From: Cyclobacteriaceae bacterium
Lineage (GTDB): Bacteria; Bacteroidota; Bacteroidia; Cytophagales; Cyclobacteriaceae
Direction of reading: 5' to 3'
Assembly (NCBI GenBank): GCA_958296015.1
Contig: CATQIH010000044.1
Coordinates: 24,788 to 88,787, forward strand
DNA length: 64,000 nt
A program made the translations under genes and the position numbers. Shown in pieces: positions 57,391 to 64,000 of this stretch. Numbering within the stretch: position 1 is the stretch's first letter; the number at the start of each line of letters is the position of its first letter. The notes beneath the pieces were generated by a model. It made no database searches, had not been told where the DNA came from, and worked only from the letters and a program-made list of their open reading frames with translations.

Positions 57391-57443
57391 CAGTTTAGCA
57401 TTTCAAATTGCTGGTGTATGTTAGGATAAAGTCTTTATATATT

Positions 57444-57779
57444 ATGATAAAATCTATTCTCTGTGGATTGTTTGTTAGCGGACTACTGTTTGGTTGCAGC
57501 CACTATAATGACCGTGTCTCAGCAACTGCTGATAGCTCTTCAAAAGATACCACCGCTTCGGTCTTGGACACCAAGGAAGTTTCCAGCCCTTATATAGATA
57601 CTTTACTAATTACTTTTAGTGATAATCAGCCATATACCATCTATGTAGAGGAATACAGTAAAGAAGGACCGGAAGGAAGCCTGCGCCACTTCGTGATGGT
57701 AGACCCACAGGGAAAAGAGGTGTTTAGAAGTTTTGAAAAGCAAGAACACATCGAGTTTGAGGATTTTGAGGAAAGATAA
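57444..57779 (+). CDS. Small lipoprotein between toxin modules
   Basis: A 111-residue lipoprotein with lipobox LLFGC (residues about 14-18), a Ser/Thr/Asp-rich linker and a compact domain with FSDNQPYTIYVEEY and RHFVMVDPQGKEVFRS ending acidic (EDFEER). I do not recognise it. It is on the opposite strand to the toxin modules and followed by another unknown gene. Possibly an extra immunity or an inserted cargo gene. An upstream in-frame ATG at 57408 is less likely because it lacks signal character. Confidence 0.6.
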   Translation: MIKSILCGLFVSGLLFGCSHYNDRVSATADSSSKDTTASVLDTKEVSSPYIDTLLITFSDNQPYTIYVEEYSKEGPEGSLRHFVMVDPQGKEVFRSFEKQEHIEFEDFEER

Positions 57780-57787
57780 GTTTTGAA

Positions 57788-58301
57788 ATGATACCTGGTT
57801 ATCAAATTTTGTCAAGTGTCACTCAACAAGCAAACAAATTGCTGTTGGTTTGTATCTCAAAGACAATACAGATGATGATCCTGATTTTAATATAAATGCT
57901 GATGAAGTATTAAATAGAAATGCCTTTGCTGAGTTAAAGCCACTAGAAAACCAAAAGGGGTGAATTTTATATTTATGGATATTTAGCTACAGATAATCAC
58001 CAGATAAAATTTACTACATCTCTGTCTTATCAAAAGTGTTTCTCAAATACCGCTTTGCTAATAGATAGCCTCGATAAAAATTAAGGACATTAAAATCTAT
58101 GAAATTTCTTATGACAAAGTTCTTTCTTTACATCATCAAAGTATCAAATGCTTTTTAGATACAATGATATCTCCCTTAATTCGTAAAGAAATATGCTTAA
58201 AATCTCAAAATCTAACAAATAACTCTAACTATAAAAATTCCTATCCTATGGCCGTTTCTAATTATATATTAAACTTTTTAGCCTACCACATCTTAGAATA
58301 G
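57788..58301 (+). CDS. Hypothetical protein, frameshifted
   Basis: A plausible protein appears only when frames are joined: KQIAVGLYLKDNTDDDPDFN, ADEVLNRNAFAELKPLENQK, then GEFYIYGYLATDNHQIKFTT, then KIKDIKIYEISYDKVLSLHH and a C-terminus FLAYHILE with stop at 58301. Extra bases at about 57958 (GGGG) and 58078 (AAAAA) explain the breaks. The 5' end is unclear; the nearest ATG is 57788, in yet another frame. No recognisable domain. It lies right after the small lipoprotein gene on the same strand and converges on module B. Confidence 0.45.
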
Positions 58302-58364
58302 CAAATTTTTCTATCCCTTCTCATAAGCATCAATAAACAGTGTTCTGTTGTCGTTATTTTCTTT

Positions 58365-60360
58365 TTAAATGGCAATAATTTTTGCTTTAATGTCTTTAAG
58401 AAAAGTGTCATACTTTTTATTTATGACGCTGCATATTTTATTGACAGCAATAGCCTCCTTTTTACTTCCTTTTACAACCGTTTTAAGGTAGTTTGAGTAC
58501 AATACACTACCTGGACTAGAACCCCCAATATCTTTATCTGCAAGGTGCATATACACTTCTTCGGCTACCTTCTTGTTTGGTTATCGCCTATTACACCCTC
58601 TATTATATAACTTTTACCTCATTCACAAACATATTGGAATAATCACTAGCTTTCTCTTTTGCCTTTGTGTTGCCTAATAGCTCATTGAGCTTTTAGTTTT
58701 GTCGTTCCATACTTTTTCTAATTCTTTTTGTTTTGCACTTTTATCGATACTAGCTATCTTGTCTAATTCACCTTTTTATCTTCTATAGCTTTTATCAAAA
58801 CCGGTTTTCTTTCAACAAGTCTTCTACTATTTTATATGCTAGTTTATTAATAATTTCTTCTGCCTTTGTTGCGACGTTCAAACTTATGTAGTATTCACCT
58901 GCTCTTTTGCGCTTCTCAAACTTTTCTGTATTAATAGCTAAAGGGTTACCCTCATCTTTATTACTGATGATCACCGTTTTCTTTTTAGTGCCTTGCGGAT
59001 CAATCCTGCTAACATATTCGTAAAGCAAAAGTGGAAATATTGTTTTTTCTTCTTCTGTCACATTATACCCCATTATATCGCGATTCAAATACGCATCTAC
59101 ATCTTCCAATACGCTAGGAAGTTTTTCGTGATACATAGCGAGGATACACCCTTGAATGAAGCTATAGCTATTGCCCCGATGTATTAATACGCCATCTCTT
59201 TCAGACTTGTGTCCATTGATGAGCCTACCATTTGTATTGGTCAGTCTGATAGAATGATAAACGTGTTGTCCTTTGCCAGAGGTTGTGGTTGTATTGAGTT
59301 CAAAATTATATGTTCCGGCAGGAATACGTTTGCAGCCATGATGCGTATTATCAGGGCATGAAGTACATTCTTCAGCCATTGTTCCCTTACCAAGCTCTAA
59401 TGTAGCTCCTCGGATATCAGTGCCACGGACAGAGATTTCTCCAGTAGTGATGAACTCATTACTTTTGGTACGAATTACCTCTATGATTATGTCATCCATC
59501 TGATCTGCGTTTTCTGGGCTATTCCAGTCGATAGTACCTTTAATCTCCAGGTAATTTTTCAGCGTCTGGATGTTGTTAGTGGCTGTAGTGATGGCAAAAG
59601 CTTTGCGAATATTACTTACATCTGTTAAGCCTTTAGTATTTTGCACGTTACTTTTAGGTTTCTCATAGTTGAAAAAAGTAATAGTACTGTTATCTGCAAC
59701 TTCTTGTTGAGCTACATAGTGAGTGAATATCTGATCGGTAGCAGCATAGCCGTGAATAGTAACAGGCATGGTTTGTTCTCCTAAAATTACCTCTACTTCT
59801 TTGGCTAAAAGTACGGCATGCTGGTCGGTAGCCGGATTGATGTTGGCTACGCTTATGGGGATATTTTCGTAGATTCCTGGCTTTTTTTCAAGTTCAGCAC
59901 GGATATGTTTATCTGTAGCTAATTGTTGTATCAGATTGGCTGGCAACCAACTATTTTGCATATTGGCTTTCAGCCAAGCCTCATCTTTCAAGTCTGTTGC
60001 TGTAACAATAGCACGGCTGGTCTGTAGTTTGGTATTGGTTGTTGCATTGTTCTTCTTGATTTCATCTATCAGGTCTTGCACTTCTTTAACTGAGTAATAT
60101 GCACTCTCCTCCTCATCCTGGAACCAGCCCAGCATGGTTATCGGGTTGTGGATCAAATCCCACTGGTACTTGTGCAGGCGGGTGCCCTGTTGGTAGTCCA
60201 TCAGGTTGTCGGTGCTGCCTTTGGCAAGGCTGGGGTAAGTCTCAAAGCTGTGTTGCAGGCGGAACAGGCCATGACCGATCTCATGAGCGATGGCTTGAGC
60301 TATCTGTGTGCGGCTGCGGAACTGGCTGAACACAAAGCCATAGCTGCGCTTCTTGGGCAT
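58365..60360 (-). CDS. Orphan toxin module B: metallopeptidase core + linker + DUF5675 C-terminus
   Basis: The first 80 residues repeat the HExxH metallopeptidase region of module A (AIAHEIGHGLFRLQHSFETY, STDNLMDYQQGTRLHKYQWD, about 92 percent identical DNA by my alignment). Then comes a new linker, and near residues 330-420 a DUF5675-like domain (CKRIPAGTYNFEL, LIHRGNSYSFIQGCIL), whose His...Ser-x-Gly-Cys-like layout recalls L,D-transpeptidases. The open frame stops at 58795, but three single-base breaks later the sequence continues as LIKAIEDKK, GELDKIASIDKSAKQKELEK and VYMHLADKDIGGSSPGSVLY to 58365. A TAA lies two codons before the first Met, so the module has no N-terminus of its own: an orphan cassette. 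Confidence 0.65.
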
Positions 60361-60364
60361 ATAG
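60309..60364 (-). repeat. 56-bp core repeat, copy B
   Basis: Identical by eye to 63237-63292 and 57227-57282. In module B the similarity to module A continues only on the lower-coordinate side of this core (to about 60113) and stops abruptly at 60364 on the other side. Confidence 0.85.
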
Positions 60365-60448
60365 CTTTAACTTTACCTGTGGATACAAAAAGATGCAAAA
60401 GGCATTATTGGTTGTTTTGTAGCTAAGCCTAATATGTCAAATTTTTGT

Positions 60449-61078
60449 TTAAAAATCTCCTTCCAAGTAGTCAAAATAATCAAATTCATCAATGCTACTA
60501 CCTATATGGTAGGTATCATATTTAGTAAGGTTCTCACTTTCTCTTTCATACAAATGTAAACTTTTTAAAAGCCAATCTTGCTTTTCCATATTGTATTTGT
60601 AAACAAAACAAAAAGATGTTGTAATATCTGCTGTAATTTTTAAAAATATCTCATTTTCGTTGATTCTTAGTTCTTCTAATGGATTTGAACCCTGATAACG
60701 ATCTTTTAATTTTTGTAAGTTGCTATCTTCTATCTTATAGTCTAATGAGTAACTTTCAAAATAAATAGGGTAAATGTTTTTTAAAGATTTAATTGGGATG
60801 AAATTACTATCAGATTTTTGAGCATATATTTCTAGCATTGTTGTATCTCCGTTACTTATTTTATTATTCCCAACTCTAAGTGCCAGGTCATTTAAATGAT
60901 CTATATTATAGTCAAAATTTGAAAACAAATCGTAAATTATTTTGTCTTCACTAACGCAAACACTGCTAGGTAACTTATTTTTTATTTTTATGGTCCATGC
61001 TTTCCGATTGCAATTTTCTTGTTGGGCTACGCAATTATGTTGCAACAACATCATTAGGATTAGACTGCTAATCTTCAT
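60449..61078 (-). CDS. Candidate immunity protein 1 (secreted, overlaps toxin A 3' end)
   Basis: A 209-residue secreted protein starting MKISSLILMMLLQHNCVAQQ, with the NRKAWTIKIKNKLPSSVCV region and FDYNIDHLNDLALRVGN paralogous to the protein at 56258-57037. Its ATG at 61078 overlaps the reconstructed toxin A stop (61068-61070) in a different frame, typical coupling of toxin and immunity genes. The longer ORF start at 61099 lies wholly in the toxin tail. An export signal fits a toxin that acts on peptidoglycan in the periplasm. Function is inferred from context only. Confidence 0.6.
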   Translation of the reverse strand: MKISSLILMMLLQHNCVAQQENCNRKAWTIKIKNKLPSSVCVSEDKIIYDLFSNFDYNIDHLNDLALRVGNNKISNGDTTMLEIYAQKSDSNFIPIKSLKNIYPIYFESYSLDYKIEDSNLQKLKDRYQGSNPLEELRINENEIFLKITADITTSFCFVYKYNMEKQDWLLKSLHLYERESENLTKYDTYHIGSSIDEFDYFDYLEGDF

Positions 61079-63999
61079 TACATTTGTATAAACTTTCATC
61101 GTTCATCAATCGGTTAAATTCTATTTCTCTTTTATCTGCTTCAAGCATCTTCGTATTTACAATTAGGGTAACTTGTTTTGATGTTTTCAAATCCAGACTA
61201 GTAATTGGAATGAACTACCCCGAGGCAGAGCCGTCGGGGTATCAAAACAAACGTAGCTGATTCTTGTGCAACTCCATATATTTTGACTTTCCCTGATTTT
61301 GAATATACTTTTTGATCACTTCTTCACTTGCATATTGGCCTACAGTATTTACATAGTAGCCACTCGTCCAAAACTTGCCGCCCCCAAAGCATCTGCTTGA
61401 CCCTCTGGATGAAGGCGGAAAATCTCTTTGGCAGTGATACTCTTGACCGCACCAATGATCTTCTTAGGAGCATTCGAGGGAACACTCTGAATCAAAAAAT
61501 GAACATGGTCCCCATCAAGGCCGATCTCCAAAAAAATGAATTTCATATCGCTCCTCTATCTTCAGGCAAATATTCTTGAAAGTGGACGAGACCTCTGCAC
61601 TCAATACTTTTCTCCTATACTTGATAGGACAAACAAAATGATACAAAAGCAAGCTTTTATTGTGACTCTTGTGAATATGTTCGCTCATACTCACAAATGT
61701 AAATATCCTCACGCAACACCCGAGGCAGAGCCTCGGGGAATTCTATTGATTAAAATTATTTAGAAACCATCCAACAGCTGAGTAAATTATAGACTCATTA
61801 TCTATAGCAGATCCTCTGGGTTTGCTTCCCAATCAAAAGATTTATTTATAAACACTTCATTTACCTTATTAGATGCATTTCTGTAGTTTCCACGCCCTGT
61901 AACTTGTATTACTCCTCTCCCGCGATACTTCCAGCCGTCGCCTACTTGATTGTTTCCGTTTTTGTTTTCATATACTAAGTTAAAAAGCTTCTCTCCTTTT
62001 TGACTAGCATTATTTATTGTAGCTTTCATGTAGTTGCCTTCAGAGTTATTGCTGAAGCTTTTTGGGAATTCTATCTCATGCTTGATGCCAGAAACATTAC
62101 GAGATTTTTTACTTGTTTCAGCTGACGCTTTGAAAGATTGAGATGTTGTATTGTTCTCTTTTTTCTTGTAAAGATGTTCACAAAGACTTGACCCTACATA
62201 ATTTAAATAGATCTCGTCATCCCAGAAGTTTTGACTATAAATAGTAGCATAGCTATTGTTTCCAGTTTGTCCACCAAATGTATCGTATATTGATTTAAGG
62301 CGATATCGATACCCTTCGCTAAAATCGGTAAAGTTTTTACTTTCAATAATAGATTGTGAAAAGAAGTGAGAAAGTTGTTTACAAGTCGAGAAACCACCAT
62401 TTCTCAATGCTTCGTTGAAATGGGTCGCTTGATCTTGAGTAATACTTACATTACCATCAATATCTCTTTGAGCCTCTCTAATGTAACCGTCAAATCCTTA
62501 CCGCATTTTGTACAGCAAAAGTTGGAAGGACAGTCAGAATTTTCAGTTATTGGCTTTTCCTTACCAAACAAATATGTTTCCAATGTTTGTTTCTGCTTGC
62601 TGGTTACCTGCACCCTCACTACATCCTTGCTTGCTTTTCCTTCTTCGGTAAGGATCAACAGACTGTAGCCTTCTTTTGCGTTGTCTTCAATTTTGTAGTT
62701 TTTTGTATCAATAGCTTTTGGTGCTTGTAGGAAATAGATGATCAACTTATCATATGTGGCTTCTGATAGTTTCAAATTCTGAGCTGTAATGATTTCTTCG
62801 GCAGCATAATTAGTTAATACTTCTATTTTATCTTCTTTGATAGCAGCTAATATCTCTTGTACCTTTTCTTGATCTGAAACAAGTTCTACATCCGAAAAGC
62901 CGAATAATGACAAAATACTACGTTTACTTTCTGCTACCCACTGGTTGAACTCATACAATGAATAGTTGAGACTATTAGTGAAAGTATTTATTTCTTTCCA
63001 TAGGTAAGTATAAGGATTAGTATAATAAGCACTCTCCTCCTCATCCTGAAACCAGCCCAGCATAGCGATTGGGTTGTGGATCAAATCCCACTGGTACTTG
63101 TGCAGGCGGGTGCCCTCTTGGTAGTCCATCAGGTTGTCGGTGCTGCCCTTACTCAGGCTGGGGTAGGTCTCAAAGCTGTGCTGCAAGCGGAACAGGCCGT
63201 GGCCTAGCTCATGAGCGATGGCTTGCGCTATCTGCGTGCGGCTGCGGAACTGGCTGAACACAAAGCCATAGCTGCGCTTCTTGGGCATATAGCCTAGCTT
63301 TGCCTCTCCTGACTTTGGCTTTGGATAGATGAAGATGTAAGCTGTCTCTTTGTCTGTGTCATGCGTCTCACGATAAGCCTTGATGACCTGCTTCATCTCT
63401 TTGGTGTAATTAGATAGCAAACCCGTAGTGCCGTCCTCTAACGGGTGGTCTTCATCCCAGCCTTCTATCATCAAAGGCTGTGTCTGGTATGCTATGGTCA
63501 TGTCTACAGCTGCCTGGGCATAGATAGCGGCTACCTGCTGGCCGATGTCTTGCAACTCATAGGCCATCCATGTCTTCATCACAGGTACCAGCACCAGCTT
63601 CTTGGGCAAGGCATCATAGCTGATGGTGTTGAGCCTGCCTAGTAGCAGAGCGTCTTTGTCTTGGCTGCCATACACCTGCACACTGCCCTGCTGGCCTTGT
63701 GCTTGCCCAGTGAGTAAGAGTTGCTGCTGATGGTGATTGCTGGCAGGCTGAGCAGACAACAAGTTACCGTTCTGCTCAAACACTACTGCTGCCGGAAAAG
63801 ACAGGCTGTTATCCACCTGGGCAAGCACTGTTTCAGGACTGCCGCTGCGTAAAGCTTTCCAGGCTACAGCGTAGGGCTTGCCTTGTACTTCTACTTGTTC
63901 ATAGTTGCTTTGGTGCGCTTGATGGGTGAAGATGTCCAGTCCAGTAGCAGGGGAGGTATTGATAACTTCAGCACTGGCAAAAGTGATGGCAGGCATCAC
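61068..63999 (-). CDS. Module A: metallopeptidase-GH19 polymorphic toxin, 5' end outside window, interrupted by IS200/IS605
   Basis: The protein enters from the right edge. The first 240 visible residues are beta-rich, then comes a zinc metallopeptidase domain with MPKKRSYGFVFSQFRSRT and AIAHELGHGLFRLQH (HExxHxxxxxH), followed by STDNLMDYQEGTRLHKYQWD. A helical linker ends in NFCCTKCGKDLTVTLERLKE. After a one-base loss near 62460 the frame continues at 62450 into a GH19-type domain: QATHFNEALRNGGFSTCKQL, FFSQSIIESKNF (catalytic Glu), GDGWKYRGRGVIQVTGRGNY, SAVGWFLNNF. An IS interrupts at about 61738, and the C-terminal VTLIVNTKMLEADKREIEFN to KCNED lies beyond it, stop 61068. Probably a secreted cell-wall-degrading toxin. 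Confidence 0.7.
61216..61738 (-). mobile_element. IS200/IS605-family insertion sequence inside the GH19 toxin gene
   Basis: A single-gene element with a hairpin near each end: 61216-61241 (TACCCCGA ... TCGGGGTA, with an inner GGC/GCC) and 61719-61737 (CCCGAGGC AGA GCCTCGGG). Both hairpins have nearly the same sequence. The transposase stop lies directly against the left hairpin. There are no inverted terminal repeats, as expected for Y1-transposase elements. Exact ends cannot be set. GH19-like sequence resumes on the far side, which places the insertion inside the toxin ORF. Confidence 0.75.
61242..61688 (-). CDS. tnpA: IS200/IS605 TnpA transposase, frameshifted
   Basis: A Y1-type HUH transposase of about 148 residues that moves single-stranded DNA. 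Start MSEHIHKSHNKSLLLYHFV, then CPIKYRRKVL, the HUH motif in GLDGDHVHFLIQSVP, SITAKEIFRLHPEVKQMLWGG, FWTSGYYVNTVGQYASEEV and the catalytic-Tyr helix IKKYIQNQ. Three +1 bases break the frame: a seventh T near 61533, an extra G near 61395 and an extra G near 61380. After removing them the protein is complete, so the element may be functional. Confidence 0.8.
63237..63292 (-). repeat. 56-bp core repeat, copy A (in the full metallopeptidase gene)
   Basis: Encodes the start of MPKKRSYGFVFSQFRSRT and is identical by eye to 60309-60364 and 57227-57282. In this copy the similarity to module C extends to higher coordinates and the similarity to module B to lower coordinates, so the core is the exact intersection of the two partial copies. 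Confidence 0.85.
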
Positions 64000-64000
64000 A

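Noticed and set aside
1..64000. tRNA, rRNA or CRISPR arrays
   Set aside because: I looked for cloverleaf ends, rRNA-like stretches and regularly spaced repeats, and found only the heptamer tandem repeat and palindromes. Small unknown RNAs cannot be excluded by eye.

Overview
The window looks like a chromosomal segment from a Bacteroidota bacterium, most likely of the order Cytophagales. The evidence is a short 288-residue primary sigma factor, promoters of the Bacteroidota type (TAnnTTTG about 21 nt behind a TTG/TTTG box), menaquinone methyltransferase ubiE overlapping the type IX secretion gene porT, a PorE-like OmpA protein, a Reg_prop/Y_Y_Y hybrid histidine kinase, a GH92 mannosidase, DUF3857, WG-repeat and DUF4114 proteins, and a eukaryote/archaea-type ProRS. 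I saw no tRNA, rRNA or CRISPR array.

Layout. 0-20.7 kb holds housekeeping and envelope genes: rpoD, DUF1328, a DUF3857/transglutaminase-like protein, a decayed alpha/beta hydrolase, an ECF sigma factor with an overlapping membrane partner, a Lys/Ala-rich basic protein, a CDF transporter, tandem paralogous barrel proteins, a phosphodiesterase preceded by eight copies of a 7-bp repeat, a thioredoxin-fold protein, a carboxylesterase, a half-size EamA transporter, TatA, a 1440-residue hybrid kinase convergent with GH92, and Hsp20 with a membrane companion. After a dehydrogenase and a pentapeptide-repeat protein, 22.6-32.7 kb is a minus-strand exopolysaccharide cluster. In transcription order it reads Wzc-type kinase, Wzx flippase, GT8, GT2-like, Wzy/O-antigen ligase, GT4, GT2 and sulfotransferase. 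No Wza or priming transferase is present. 33-56 kb holds an SDR + GH15 pair, a LVIVD/DUF4114 lipoprotein, a gamma carbonic anhydrase, an M19 dipeptidase lipoprotein, a FadL-like porin, a Gly/Asn-rich lipoprotein, proS, nfeD-floA, a HAD phosphatase, an MFS transporter, a WG-repeat protein, a four-helix-bundle protein, the PorE-like protein, ubiE-porT and a DUF2256 protein.

56-64 kb is the most unusual region. It looks like a decaying polymorphic-toxin array. A protein with an HExxH metallopeptidase domain enters from the right edge and carries a GH19-type chitinase/muramidase C-terminus. That C-terminus is split by an IS200/IS605 element, and its 3' end overlaps a small secreted candidate immunity gene out of frame. 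Two further partial modules repeat pieces of the metallopeptidase domain. One is joined to a DUF5675 (L,D-transpeptidase-like motif) C-terminus. The other is joined to the internally deleted remains of a second GH19 domain followed by a paralogous candidate immunity gene. All three modules share a 56-bp stretch that is identical by eye.

Many conserved genes are broken by single-base indels, mostly +1 in short homopolymers, concentrated at 20.7-25.7, 36-43 and 57-62 kb. I read most of these as sequence-quality errors and give the reconstructed gene extents. The alpha/beta hydrolase at 4-4.9 kb is different: it also has a nonsense codon and has lost catalytic residues, so it looks like a real pseudogene.
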